A DNA stretch of 64,000 nt from Frateuria soli (GTDB lineage Bacteria; Pseudomonadota; Gammaproteobacteria; Xanthomonadales; Rhodanobacteraceae), in NCBI RefSeq assembly GCF_021117385.1, contig NZ_CP088252.1, positions 2,874,501-2,938,500 of the forward strand. Reading direction: 5' to 3'. The translations under genes were made by a program, and so were the position numbers. The first letter of the stretch is position 1. Every line of letters begins with the position of its first letter. Below are positions 33,787-43,264 of this stretch, in pieces. Below the pieces are notes generated by a model. It made no database searches. It was given only the letters and a program-made list of their open reading frames with translations, and had not been told where the DNA came from.

Positions 33787-35097
33787 ATGGATTCGAACCA
33801 CACCGCACTCAGCGACACGCGCCGCCGCGCGGCGGTGGTCTTCATCTTCGTCACCGTGCTGCTGGACATGCTGGCGTTCGGCATCGTCATTCCGGTGCTG
33901 CCGCACCTGATCGAACAGCTGGCCGGCGGCGGCATCGCCCGGGCGGCGTGGTGGGTGGGCGTGTTCTCCACCGTGTTCGCGGTGGTCCAGTTCGCCTTCT
34001 CGCCGGTGCAGGGGGCGTTGTCGGATCGCTTCGGACGGCGGCCCGTGATCCTGATCTCCAACCTGGGCCTGGCGATCGACTTCGTGATCCTGGCGCTGGC
34101 GCCGACACTTTGGCTGCTTTTCGTCAGCCGCACGCTGCTGGGCATGACCGCGGCGAGCTTCACCACCGCCAACGCCTACATCGCCGACATCACCCCGAAG
34201 GAAAAGCGCGCGGCCGCCTACGGGATGCTGGGCGGCGCGTTCGGGCTGGGCTTCATCGTGGGACCGGGACTGGGCGGCTTCCTCGGCGACATCTCGCTGC
34301 GGCTGCCGTTCTGGGTAGCCGGCGGCCTGGCGCTGTGCAACTTCCTGTATGGCTACTTCATCCTGCCCGAGTCGCTGCCCAAGGAGCGGCGCACGCCCCG
34401 CTTCGAGTTGCACAGCGCGCATCCGCTCGGCTCGCTGAAGTTGCTCCGTCGCTATCCGCAGGTGCTCGGGCTGGGCTTGGTGATGTTCCTGGTGTACCTG
34501 GCGCACTACGTGCTGCAGACCACTTTCGTGCTGTACGCGGACTATCGCTACGGCTGGGGTCCGCAGGCGGTGGGTTTCGTGCTGATGCTGGTCGGTGCCT
34601 GCGACGGTTCGGTACAGGCCTTCCTCACCGGCCGGCTGACGCCGCGCTTCGGCGAGCGGCGCGTGCTGCTGGCGGGCATGGCCTGCGGCATCGGCGCGTT
34701 CCTGCTGATGGGCGTGGCCAAACAGGGTTGGCTGTTTCTCGCCGGCATCCCGCTGATGGCGCTGTGGAGCCTGTCCGGACCACCGATCCAGGCGATCATG
34801 ACGCACCAGGTCGATCCGTCCGAACAGGGGCGGCTGCAGGGCGCGATCACCAGCCTGGGCAGCTTTGCCGGCATCTTCGGGCCGTACCTGTTCGCACAGG
34901 TGTTCGCTTTCTCGATTGCGCCCACGTCGCCACTGCACCTGCCGGGCCTGGCGTTCGTGCTGGCGGCGCTGCTGCTGGTCGTCGGCACCCTCATCGCCGC
35001 GCGCGTGACCGCGCACACCGCCCCACTGGCGGGCACCGAACCGATCGACGAGGCGGCGCACGCTCCCGGCGCGCTGCCGCACGATTCCTCTCACTGA
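33787..35097 (+). CDS. MFS transporter, TetA/multidrug-type (DHA1 family)
   Basis: 436 residues and about 12 membrane helices. The first helix reads [20 protein letters not shown], the antiporter motif between helices 2 and 3 is [15 protein letters not shown], and helix 5 carries the motif C-like [19 protein letters not shown]. These are marks of the 12-helix drug/H+ antiporters of the tetracycline exporter class. The actual substrate cannot be predicted and it is probably a housekeeping homologue. DUF1993 follows 14 bases later, suggesting co-transcription. Confidence 0.9.
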   Translation: MDSNHTALSDTRRRAAVVFIFVTVLLDMLAFGIVIPVLPHLIEQLAGGGIARAAWWVGVFSTVFAVVQFAFSPVQGALSDRFGRRPVILISNLGLAIDFVILALAPTLWLLFVSRTLLGMTAASFTTANAYIADITPKEKRAAAYGMLGGAFGLGFIVGPGLGGFLGDISLRLPFWVAGGLALCNFLYGYFILPESLPKERRTPRFELHSAHPLGSLKLLRRYPQVLGLGLVMFLVYLAHYVLQTTFVLYADYRYGWGPQAVGFVLMLVGACDGSVQAFLTGRLTPRFGERRVLLAGMACGIGAFLLMGVAKQGWLFLAGIPLMALWSLSGPPIQAIMTHQVDPSEQGRLQGAITSLGSFAGIFGPYLFAQVFAFSIAPTSPLHLPGLAFVLAALLLVVGTLIAARVTAHTAPLAGTEPIDEAAHAPGALPHDSSH

Positions 35098-35111
35098 CGC
35101 TGGAGTTCTCC

Positions 35112-35624
35112 ATGACGCTTTCGATGTACCAGGCTTCCATCCCCGTGTTCGTGCGCGCCCTGTCCAACCTTGCCCACGTGCTCGCGAAGGGCGAGGCGCA
35201 TGCCAGGGCCAAGGGCGTGACCGACGAGGTACTGCTGAACACCCGCCTGATCCCCGACATGCTGCCGCTGGTCAAGCAGGTGCAGATCGCCTGCGACATG
35301 GCTGCGCGTGGCGCGGCCCGGCTGGCCGGCGTGGAACCGGCCTCGTTCGAGGACAACGAGACGACGCTGGAGCAGCTCTACGCGCGCATCCGGCAGGTCA
35401 TCGACTATGTGCAGGGCTTCGGTGCGTCGCAGATCGACGGCAGCGAAGGCCGCGACATCCACCTGAAGATGCGCAACGGCGAGCTGGACTTCAACGGCCA
35501 GGATTACCTGTTCACCTTCGTGATCCCGAACCTGTACTTCCACTGCACCACCACGTACGTGATCCTGCGCGAGGCGGGCGCAGAGCTGGGCAAGACCGAC
35601 TTCATCGCCGGCGCCCGGCAGTAG
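35112..35624 (+). CDS. DUF1993 family protein
   Basis: 170 residues matching the DUF1993 family throughout: MTLSMYQASIPVFVRALSNL at the start, LIPDMLPLVKQVQIACDMA in the middle and VIPNLYFHCTTTYVILREAG near the end. The fold is a four-helix bundle of the DinB-like superfamily, and the function is unknown. It has a GGAG ribosome-binding site and follows the MFS gene by 14 bases. A strong hairpin follows the stop. Confidence 0.92.
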   Translation: MTLSMYQASIPVFVRALSNLAHVLAKGEAHARAKGVTDEVLLNTRLIPDMLPLVKQVQIACDMAARGAARLAGVEPASFEDNETTLEQLYARIRQVIDYVQGFGASQIDGSEGRDIHLKMRNGELDFNGQDYLFTFVIPNLYFHCTTTYVILREAGAELGKTDFIAGARQ

Positions 35625-35635
35625 CGTTTCCCAAC

Positions 35636-35659
35636 GGCGCGACGGCATCCCGTCGCGCC
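35636..35659 (+). terminator. Hairpin after DUF1993, terminator-like
   Basis: A perfect 10-base stem (GGCGCGACGG with CCGTCGCGCC) with a 4-base loop, 12 bases after the stop. There is no T run, so it is not a classical intrinsic terminator. It may still stop transcription or protect the mRNA end. Confidence 0.5.
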
Positions 35660-35787
35660 CGGCTGAACGGTAGCGATGCGCCGGCTTTCCGGCACATCGC
35701 GAAGCGTGACGGCGCGCACACTCGCCGTCGACGGGTGGCCCGGCCCCTGCTTGTCCCTGCGCGAGTCTCCACTTCCCCGAGCAGATC

Positions 35788-36000
35788 ATGGACAGCTTCT
35801 ACGAGTGCATCATCGCCGGCGGCCCGCAGCACGGGCTGGTCTTCAAGCGCCCGCTGGATGCCCGCCACGCCACGCCGCTGGCGATCGTCACCGACGATGG
35901 GCAGCTGTGCACGCCCGCCGCGCGCAAGTTCGGCTCGCGCGTGGTGCTGCTGCACCCGCAGGCCACCGGCGAGCAATTCCTGACCATTCTGGCGGCGTAG
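35788..36000 (+). CDS. Small hypothetical protein
   Basis: 70 residues (MDSFYECIIAGGPQHGLVFK and so on, ending EQFLTILAA). It has mixed hydrophobic/polar character without a signal peptide or membrane helix. I do not recognise a family. The reading frame has third-position GC like its neighbours, and both flanks (35660-35787 and 36001-36185) hold nothing else I can identify, which favours a real gene. It may be an independent small gene upstream of the FAD protein. Confidence 0.55.
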   Translation: MDSFYECIIAGGPQHGLVFKRPLDARHATPLAIVTDDGQLCTPAARKFGSRVVLLHPQATGEQFLTILAA

Positions 36001-36185
36001 TGGCATGCTGCGTCAGGACCGCGCGGCCGCGCCCGAGCGGCGTCCGGAGCCGGTGATGGCAGCGCCTGCCGCACCGCGTCACCCGCACCTGCCTTGTTCC
36101 GGCGCGTCCGACCCACGGACAATACGCGGCCTGGCGTAACCCCGACCGCATCCCGTCGCGGCCGCCGCCGATCCCTAGCGAGCCC

Positions 36186-37823
36186 ATGCTGCGACTGACC
36201 GACATCAAGCTTCCGCTCGACCATCCGCCCGAGGCGCTGACGGCGGCGATCCTTGCGCGCCTGAAGTTGCCCGCGTCGGCGCTGCGCGGCTTCAGCGTGT
36301 TCCGCCGCGGCTACGATGCGCGCAAGCGCGGCGCGATCGCGCTGATCTATACGCTCGACGTGGAACTGGCCGACGAGGCGGCGGTGCTGGCGCGCTTTGC
36401 CGACGATCGCCACGTGCAGCCCACGCCCGATACCGGCTATCACCCGGTGGCCCGCGCACCGGCCCGACTGGAACATCGGCCGGTCGTGATCGGCTTCGGC
36501 CCCTGCGGCATCTTCGCGGCGCTGATCCTGGCGGAGATGGGTTTCGCGCCCATCGTGCTCGACCGCGGCAAAGCGGTGCGCGAACGCACGAAGGACACCT
36601 GGGACCTGTGGCGCAAGCGCCACCTCCATCCGGAGTCGAACGTGCAGTTCGGCGAGGGCGGCGCGGGCACGTTCTCCGACGGCAAGCTGCACAGCCAGAT
36701 TTCCGATCCGCACCACCACGGGCGCAAGGTACTGACCGAGTTCGTCAAGGCCGGCGCGCCGGAGGAGATCCTCTACGTCAGCAAGCCGCACATCGGCACT
36801 TTCCGGCTGGTGACCATGGTGGAGAACATGCGCGCGACGATCCAGGCGCTCGGCGGCGAGATCCGCTTCGACCAGCGCGTGGACGACCTGCTGGTCGATA
36901 CCGGTCCCGACGGCAGCCGCCACGTGCGCGGCGTGCGGCTGGCCGACGGCGGCGAGCTGCGCTCGGACCACGTGGTGCTGGCGGTCGGCCACAGCGCGCG
37001 CGACACCTTCGAGATGCTGCACGCGCGCGGCGTGTACGTCGAAGCCAAGCCGTTCTCGATCGGCTTCCGCATCGAGCATCCGCAGTCGCTGATCGACCGC
37101 GCCCGCTTCGGGCCCCAGGCCGGTCATCCGATGCTGGGGGCGGCCGACTACAAGCTGGTCCATCACGGCAACAAACCAGGCCAGAGCGGCCGCTCGGTGT
37201 ACAGCTTCTGCATGTGCCCCGGCGGCACCGTGGTCGCAGCCACGTCCGAGCCCGGCCGCGTCGTCACCAACGGGATGAGCCAGTACTCGCGCAACGAGCG
37301 CAACGCCAACGCGGCGATCGTCTGCGGGATCACGCCGGAGGACTTCGCACCCTACGGCGAGGGGCCGCTGGCCGGCATCGCGCTGCAGCGGTACTGGGAG
37401 TCGCACGCGTTCGCCATGGGTGGCGGCGACTACAGCGCGCCGGCACAGCGGGTGGGCGATTTCCTGGCCGGGCGGCCTTCGCGCGAACCGGGCGAAGTGT
37501 TGCCCTCGTACAAGCCCGGCGTGCAGCTGACCGACCTCGCCACCGCCCTGCCCGACTACGCCATCGGGGCGATCCGCGAGGCGCTGCCGCTGTTCGACCG
37601 GCAGATCCGTGGCTTCGCCATGCACGACGCGATGCTGACCGGGGTGGAGACGCGCACCTCCTCGCCGGTGCGTGTCAGGCGCAACGAGGGCGACTACCAG
37701 AGCCTCAACACGCGCGGGCTGTTCCCGGCCGGCGAGGGCGCCGGCTACGCCGGCGGCATCCTGTCGGCGGCGGTGGATGGGATCCGCGTGGCCGAAGCGG
37801 TGGCGCTGGCGATCACGGCCTGA
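36186..37823 (+). CDS. FAD-dependent dehydrogenase, COG2509 type
   Basis: 545 residues. An N-terminal domain (about 1-95) precedes the dinucleotide-binding motif VVIGFGPCGIFAALILAEMG (near 100-120). Later conserved blocks are FGEGGAGTFSDGKLHSQISD, CMCPGGTVVAATSEPGRVVTNG and a C-terminal FAD motif GLFPAGEGAGYAGGI. This matches the uncharacterised COG2509 FAD dehydrogenases. The reaction is unknown; it probably acts in the cytoplasm. The ATG at 36186 has no strong ribosome-binding site. Confidence 0.9.
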   Translation: MLRLTDIKLPLDHPPEALTAAILARLKLPASALRGFSVFRRGYDARKRGAIALIYTLDVELADEAAVLARFADDRHVQPTPDTGYHPVARAPARLEHRPVVIGFGPCGIFAALILAEMGFAPIVLDRGKAVRERTKDTWDLWRKRHLHPESNVQFGEGGAGTFSDGKLHSQISDPHHHGRKVLTEFVKAGAPEEILYVSKPHIGTFRLVTMVENMRATIQALGGEIRFDQRVDDLLVDTGPDGSRHVRGVRLADGGELRSDHVVLAVGHSARDTFEMLHARGVYVEAKPFSIGFRIEHPQSLIDRARFGPQAGHPMLGAADYKLVHHGNKPGQSGRSVYSFCMCPGGTVVAATSEPGRVVTNGMSQYSRNERNANAAIVCGITPEDFAPYGEGPLAGIALQRYWESHAFAMGGGDYSAPAQRVGDFLAGRPSREPGEVLPSYKPGVQLTDLATALPDYAIGAIREALPLFDRQIRGFAMHDAMLTGVETRTSSPVRVRRNEGDYQSLNTRGLFPAGEGAGYAGGILSAAVDGIRVAEAVALAITA

Positions 37824-37887
37824 ACCCGCCCGACCTGAAGCCCCGCTCCGGAACGGAAGCATGGGCATACGCGCATGGGCCGGGACC

Positions 37888-40833
37888 TCAGTCCGCGTCG
37901 CGCTCCTGCTCCAGCCACTCCCCGACCGGCGCCGGGTGCCCGAGCAGGTAGCCCTGCCCCAGCTCGCAACCCATCTCGAGCAGCGCCTCGCACTGTGCGG
38001 GCGTCTCGATGCCTTCGGCGATCACCTGGATGTCGAGCGCACGCGCCAGCGCCAGGATCGCGGCGACCACGGTGGTCGCGGTGGTGTGCTCTTCCTCGCC
38101 AAGCGCATGCACGAACGCGCGGTCGATCTTGAGCATGCGCAGCGGCAGCGAGTGCAGGTAGCTCAGCGAGGAATAGCCTGTGCCGAAATCGTCCAGCGCC
38201 GCACCCACGCCAATGGCGCGCAGGCGTTCGAGCATCGTGCGCACCTGTTCGGGGTTGTCCAGCAGCGAGCCCTCGGTGACTTCCACGATCAACCGAGAAG
38301 GTGGCAGACCGGTGCGTTCGAGCAGTCGTACCAGGCGCGCGTCGAAGTCGCCATGGCGCAGGTGCAGCGCGGACACGTTGAAGGTCAGGAACGTGCTCTG
38401 GTCGTCCAGCCCCAGGAAACGCTCGCAGCCGCGCTCGAACAGCCGCCAGTCGATCGACTCGATGTGTCCGCTGTCGTGCGCCACCCGCAGGAAGTCGGCC
38501 GGCCCGAGCACGCCCAGCTTCGGGTGGTTCCAGCGCAGCAGCGCCTCGTAGCCGACCACCGCGCCGTCCTCCAGCCGGCAGAACGGCTGCAGGTAGGGTT
38601 CGAACTCGTCGCGCACCAGCGCCTGGCGCAGCTCGCCTTCCATCATCAGCACGTCGACCACGTTCTTGGCGAGCGTCTCGTCGAACAGCTCGTAGCGGTT
38701 GCGACCCTGCTCCTTGGCGCGGTAGAGCGCGATGTCCGCGTCACGCAGCACTTCGTCGGCGGTGGCGTAGCTGCCGTCGCCGATGGCGATGCCCATGCTC
38801 GCCGAGGGTGCCAGCTCGCGCCCGGCGATCTGCATCGGCACGCCCAGCGCATCGAGCACACGCTGTGCCACGGCGATCGCGGTCGCGGGAATATCGATGT
38901 CCTCCAGCAGGATCGCGAACTCGTCGCCGGCCAGCCGCGCCACCACGTCCGGGTCGCGCACGCAATCGTGCAGGCGGCGGGCAACCTCCTTGAGGAACGC
39001 ATCGCCGGCCAGGTGGCCGAGACTGTCGTTGATGACCTTGAAACGGTCCACGTCCAGGTACAGCAGCGCGCAGCGACGCCCCGGCTCGCGCTGCAGGATG
39101 GCCAGCACCCGCTCCAGCCGATCACGCAGGAACCCGCGGTTGGGCAGGCCGGTGAGCGCGTCGTGCATCACCTCGTGCTGGAGCTGGCTCTGCACGCGCT
39201 CGCGCTCGGCGATTTCCTGGCGCAACTCGGCGGTGCGCTCGGCCACGCGCAGTTCCAGTTCCGCGTACGCGCGCTGCAGCGACACGGCGGCACGGCGACG
39301 GTGGATGCTGTTGGCGATCTGCAACGCGGCGAAGGTCAGCAGCTCCTGGTCGGCCTGGTCGTAGTCGATCGAGGGCGTGTAGCTCTGCACCGCGACCAGC
39401 CCGATCGCCTCCTCGTCGACCCGCAGCGGCACGCCCAGCCAGCACTCCGCCGGACGACCCACGCGCACCAGGTCGACCTCGCCCTGCCGCGCCAGCGCCA
39501 GCGTGTCTTCGTGGAAGGCCAGCAGGGGCCGCCCACTGCGCAGCACGTACTCGGACAGGCCACGGCCCAGCGGACGCTCCTGCGCCTTGCGCACGCCCGC
39601 ATCGACGTAATAGGGAAACACCAGCTTCTTGCGGTCGGGCGAGAGCAGCGCGATGAAGAAGTTGTCCGCATTGATCAGCTCGCCGACCACCGCGTGCGTG
39701 CGTTCGTAGAACTTGCTCTCGTCGATGTCGGCCGTGGCCAGCTGCGCCAGGTGGAACAGCGCCGCCTGCAGCCGTTCGGCGCGCTGGCGCTCGAGCACCT
39801 CCTGCTGCAGCCCCCGATTGGCCTGGGCCAGTTCCTGCGTGCGCAGGCGCACGCGCTCCTCCAGCTCGTCCTTGCTCTGCTTGCGCTCCAGCGCGGTCAG
39901 CACGTGGCTGCCGACGAATTCCAGCAGCGCGCGGTCGTCCTCGGAGAAGCCGATGCCGGCCTGGTAGCTCTGGACCACCAGCGCGCCATGCACCTGGCCG
40001 TCGCGCAGCATCGGAACGCCCAGCCAGTCCACCGACTCCGGGCCGGACGGGGCGAAGGTGCCCGACACCTGCCGCCTGATCTGGTCCAGGCTGCCCATCA
40101 GCGCCTTGCCGCCGGTGAGCAGGTGCCAGGTCATCGAGTCGCGCAGGCTTTCCAGCGGCACGTCGCGGCTGGTGTCCGGGGCGTCGGTGTCCTCGACGTC
40201 GGCGTAGTAGATGAAGCGCATGGTGCCCTGCTGCGGGTCGCTGCGCACGATGAAGAAATTCTCCGCGTACATCAGCGTGCTCACGATGCCGTGGAGGCGC
40301 CTGAGCATCTCGGGCATGTCCAGCTCCGAGCCGGCCAGGTCGGAGATCGCGAACAGCGCGCGCTGGAGCACTTCGGAGCGCACCAGTTGCTTGTGCGAGT
40401 CTTCCAGGTCGGCCAGCTTCAGCGCACGCTGCAGGTAGGGTCCGGCCAGCGCCAGGAAGGGCTCGAGCCGGACCAGCAACGGTTCGGGCGCCTGGCCGCG
40501 TTCCAGTTCGAGGATCAGGAAAGCGCGCTCCTGGGGTGGCAGGCGCAGCACGAGCTCCTGTCCCTCGTGCACGGGACCGCGCGGGTTCGACGCCAGCAGT
40601 GCACGCGCACGCTCGATGTGCGCGTAGTCGGGCACCAGGCCGCGGCTGCTGCAGGCCCGCGGCAGGCCGCTGCCGGTCCAGGCGACGACCGCGCCAAGGC
40701 AACCGGCCAGGTCGTGCGCGAACGCGGCGACGACCGCCGCGACCTCGGCGGGCGTCATCGCCTCCACCAGGCGGGCCAGCCAGGTTGCCTCGCCCTGCAG
40801 CGACGGCAGCGGGTTGGGCCCGGGCAACTTCAT
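37888..40833 (-). CDS. Cytoplasmic cyclic di-GMP signalling protein, GAF-GAF-GGDEF-EAL
   Basis: 981 residues from the ATG at 40833 (GGAG 8 bases upstream). Two GAF-like sensor domains (about 160-320 and 370-525) are joined by coiled coils (LEERVRLRTQELAQANRGL; ELRVAERTAELRQEIAERE). A GGDEF domain (about 550-710) has the active-site form AGDEF (Ala635 to Phe639). An EAL domain (about 730-975) is intact, with YEALLRW (Glu763), FNVSAL, VEVTEGSL, DDFGTGYSS, LKIDR and AEGIET. There is no membrane helix. It probably degrades cyclic di-GMP and may also make it. A link to the pga operon in the window is plausible but not shown. Confidence 0.93.
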   Translation of the reverse strand: MKLPGPNPLPSLQGEATWLARLVEAMTPAEVAAVVAAFAHDLAGCLGAVVAWTGSGLPRACSSRGLVPDYAHIERARALLASNPRGPVHEGQELVLRLPPQERAFLILELERGQAPEPLLVRLEPFLALAGPYLQRALKLADLEDSHKQLVRSEVLQRALFAISDLAGSELDMPEMLRRLHGIVSTLMYAENFFIVRSDPQQGTMRFIYYADVEDTDAPDTSRDVPLESLRDSMTWHLLTGGKALMGSLDQIRRQVSGTFAPSGPESVDWLGVPMLRDGQVHGALVVQSYQAGIGFSEDDRALLEFVGSHVLTALERKQSKDELEERVRLRTQELAQANRGLQQEVLERQRAERLQAALFHLAQLATADIDESKFYERTHAVVGELINADNFFIALLSPDRKKLVFPYYVDAGVRKAQERPLGRGLSEYVLRSGRPLLAFHEDTLALARQGEVDLVRVGRPAECWLGVPLRVDEEAIGLVAVQSYTPSIDYDQADQELLTFAALQIANSIHRRRAAVSLQRAYAELELRVAERTAELRQEIAERERVQSQLQHEVMHDALTGLPNRGFLRDRLERVLAILQREPGRRCALLYLDVDRFKVINDSLGHLAGDAFLKEVARRLHDCVRDPDVVARLAGDEFAILLEDIDIPATAIAVAQRVLDALGVPMQIAGRELAPSASMGIAIGDGSYATADEVLRDADIALYRAKEQGRNRYELFDETLAKNVVDVLMMEGELRQALVRDEFEPYLQPFCRLEDGAVVGYEALLRWNHPKLGVLGPADFLRVAHDSGHIESIDWRLFERGCERFLGLDDQSTFLTFNVSALHLRHGDFDARLVRLLERTGLPPSRLIVEVTEGSLLDNPEQVRTMLERLRAIGVGAALDDFGTGYSSLSYLHSLPLRMLKIDRAFVHALGEEEHTTATTVVAAILALARALDIQVIAEGIETPAQCEALLEMGCELGQGYLLGHPAPVGEWLEQERDAD

Positions 40834-41031
40834 GCACGCGCTCCACGTCGTCCGGCTCGGTTGCCACCGATCCGGTCGTGCGCCCCTGCAGAGCAACAGC
40901 GCCGCTTCATGGGATTGCCGTGATGCCCCCAGTGCCCACCCATACACTGATGCATACCACAAGATCGGCCGACGTGGACGACTCTTGAGTCGCGCGCAGT
41001 GCTGCACCGCGGTGGACCCACCGGCCCGGGC

Positions 41032-41037
41032 TAGAAT
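41032..41037 (+). promoter_or_regulatory. Candidate -10 for leaderless dinG
   Basis: TAGAAT followed by exactly 6 bases (CGCACC) and the dinG ATG. No Shine-Dalgarno sequence and no clear -35. It lies in the 210-base divergent spacer between dinG and the GGDEF-EAL gene, in which I see no other feature. Confidence 0.38.
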
Positions 41038-41043
41038 CGCACC

Positions 41044-43149
41044 ATGCTCACCGATGCCACCAAGGACGCGATCCGCGCCGCCTACGCGCGCCTGAAGGAA
41101 GGCCTGCCCGGCTTCCGCCCGCGCGCCGCGCAGGGCCGGATGATCGCCGAGGTGGCCAAGGCGCTGGCGACCGCGGGCGGCGCCGCGGTGGTCGAGGCGC
41201 CGACCGGCACCGGCAAGTCGATGGCCTATCTGATCGCCGGCATGGAGGTGGCGCGCGCGCAGAAGAAGAAGCTGCTGATCGCCACCGCCACGGTGGCGTT
41301 GCAGGAGCAGCTGGTCGAGCGCGACATCCCGCTGTATCTGAGGCTCCACGGCAGCGAGGCGAAAGTGGCGCTCGCCAAGGGCCGCGGCCGCTACCTGTGC
41401 CCGCGCAACCTGGCGATGGCGCGCCAGAGCCTGGGTGGGGGAGCCAGCCAGCTGGGCCTTGGCTTCGACGCTGACCTGACGCTGTGGTCCAAGCCGCCGG
41501 CCGAGCGCGACCGGCAGGCGCTGTCCAGGCTCGCCGGAGCGTTCGAGCGAGGCGAATGGAACGGCGACATGGACGCGGCGCCCGAGCCGGTCGGCGATCT
41601 GCTCAGACCCATGCTCACCACCAGCGCCGGTGGCTGCACCGGACGCAAGTGCACGCACTTCATGAACTGCCCGTTCTTCGCCGCGCGGCGCGCCGTGGCG
41701 GATGCCGAGCTCATCGTCGCCAACCAGGATCTGGTGCTGGCCGATCTCACCATGCCCGGCGAGGACGAGGGTTGGGGCGGCGTGATCCTGCCCAAGCCGA
41801 GCGAAACGCTGTACGTGTTCGACGAGGCGCACCACGTGCCGGCCAAGGCGATCGACCGCGGTGCCGCCGAGGTCTACCTGGGCGCCAGCGTGCGCCAGCT
41901 GAGCCGCCTCGCGCGCCAGGTGCATGCGGCCTACTCGCTGACCGACAAGGAATCGCTGGGCAAGCTCGCGCTCGATGCGGGCGACGCGAAACTGCAGGAA
42001 CTTTCCGACGGCCTGGAGGAACTGGAAAAGACGATCCGCCTGGCCTGGCTGCCCGATCCGGCCGAGAACGAACCGATGTACCGCGGCTCGCTCGGTCAGT
42101 TGCCGGAGGACTGGGTAGCGCAAGCACAGGCGCTGCATGCGCAGACCGCCGAGATCCAGCGCTGGCTCACCGCCGTGCGCCGCGCGGTGGTGGAGATGAC
42201 CGACGGCGGCCCGACCCAGGAAGCGCTGGCACGCGAGCTGGGCATGGCCATGGAGCGGCTCGACCGGCAGGAGCGCACCTGGCGCGCCTGGGCCGGCGAC
42301 GATGCCGAGAACGCCCCGCCGCTGGCGCGCTGGGTGACGCTCGCCGGCGACCAGCAACTCGTCTGCCACGCCTCGTCGGTCTCCGCCGGCGGCCTGCTGC
42401 GGCACGTGCTGTGGAACAACGCCAGCGGCGTGGTGCTGACCTCGGCCACGCTGAGCGCGGGCGGCAACTTCCGCGGTTACGCCGATGCCGTCGGCCTGCC
42501 GGACGAGGCCGTCACGCTGAGCCTGCCCTCACCGTTCGACCTGGCCGCGCAGGCGCGGCTGGAAGTACCGGCGATCGACGTGCTGCCGGACGCGCGCGAG
42601 GCGCACGCGCAGGCGATCTGCGACTGGCTGGCCGAGCACCTGGACTGGAGCGCCGGCAACCTGGTGCTGTTCACCTCGCGCGCCAAGCTCGACCGCGTGC
42701 TGCAGCGCCTGCCGATCGACAAGGTGCGCAAGGTCCGCGCGCAGGGCTCGCTCGGCAAGGCGCAGCTGATCGCCGGGCACGTGGCGGATGTCGAGTCGGG
42801 CAAGGGCAGCACGCTGTTCGGACTGGCCTCCTTCGGCGAGGGCCTGGACCTGCCCGGCAAACTTTGCGAGACGGTGGTGATCACCCAGCTGCCGTTCGCG
42901 GTGCCGACCGATCCGGTCGGCGCGACCTACGCCGAATGGCTGGAGTCGCGCGGACGCAATCCGTTCCTGGAAGTGAGCATCCCCGAGGCCACGCGCCTGC
43001 TCACGCAGTATTGCGGGCGACTGATCCGCAGCGAGACCGACCGCGGCCGCATCGTGCTGCTGGACCGGCGCGTGGTGACCAAGCGCTACGGCGCGGGCAT
43101 GCTGCGCGCGCTGCCGCCGTTCCAGCGGGTGATCGAGCGCGTCGCCTGA
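41044..43149 (+). CDS. dinG: ATP-dependent DNA helicase DinG
   Basis: 701 residues, usual length. It is an SF2 XPD-like 5'-3' helicase that resolves R-loops and D-loops. Walker A is EAPTGTGKS (Lys58), the DEAH box is VFDEAHHVPAK, and the late motifs include FGLASFGEGLDLPG and RLLTQYCGRLIRSETDRG. Four cysteines for a 4Fe-4S cluster are present (YLCPRNL near 119, then the group GGCTGRKCTHFMNC near 200). All elements of an active enzyme are intact. A -10-like hexamer 6 bases before ATG suggests a leaderless mRNA. No LexA box is obvious. Confidence 0.95.
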   Translation: MLTDATKDAIRAAYARLKEGLPGFRPRAAQGRMIAEVAKALATAGGAAVVEAPTGTGKSMAYLIAGMEVARAQKKKLLIATATVALQEQLVERDIPLYLRLHGSEAKVALAKGRGRYLCPRNLAMARQSLGGGASQLGLGFDADLTLWSKPPAERDRQALSRLAGAFERGEWNGDMDAAPEPVGDLLRPMLTTSAGGCTGRKCTHFMNCPFFAARRAVADAELIVANQDLVLADLTMPGEDEGWGGVILPKPSETLYVFDEAHHVPAKAIDRGAAEVYLGASVRQLSRLARQVHAAYSLTDKESLGKLALDAGDAKLQELSDGLEELEKTIRLAWLPDPAENEPMYRGSLGQLPEDWVAQAQALHAQTAEIQRWLTAVRRAVVEMTDGGPTQEALARELGMAMERLDRQERTWRAWAGDDAENAPPLARWVTLAGDQQLVCHASSVSAGGLLRHVLWNNASGVVLTSATLSAGGNFRGYADAVGLPDEAVTLSLPSPFDLAAQARLEVPAIDVLPDAREAHAQAICDWLAEHLDWSAGNLVLFTSRAKLDRVLQRLPIDKVRKVRAQGSLGKAQLIAGHVADVESGKGSTLFGLASFGEGLDLPGKLCETVVITQLPFAVPTDPVGATYAEWLESRGRNPFLEVSIPEATRLLTQYCGRLIRSETDRGRIVLLDRRVVTKRYGAGMLRALPPFQRVIERVA

Positions 43150-43163
43150 CCCGGCACACCCCA

Positions 43164-43236
43164 GTGGGAGCCCACTCGTGGACGATGCTCCTGCTCCGGG
43201 TGGCTCAACGAGCATCGCCCACGAGTGGGCTCCTAC
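43164..43236. repeat. REP-like palindrome, type 2, second copy
   Basis: Arms 43164-43189 and 43211-43236 match as an inverted pair with two mismatches. The head is GTGGGAGCCCACTCGTGG on the left and GTAGGAGCCCACTCGTGGGC on the right arm read in reverse. It lies between dinG and hutD. Confidence 0.8.
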
Positions 43237-43264
43237 AATGGAGGCTTTGCCGCCGGGCTTTGCC

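Noticed and set aside
33787-35097. Acquired tetracycline-resistance gene
   Set aside because: The MFS protein has TetA-class motifs, but its base composition matches its neighbours and no mobile element flanks it; a housekeeping exporter is more likely.
37672-40923. Long + strand frame opposite the GGDEF-EAL gene
   Set aside because: Composition is His/Gln/Arg/Val-rich shadow sequence. The minus-strand protein has full GAF, GGDEF and EAL motifs.
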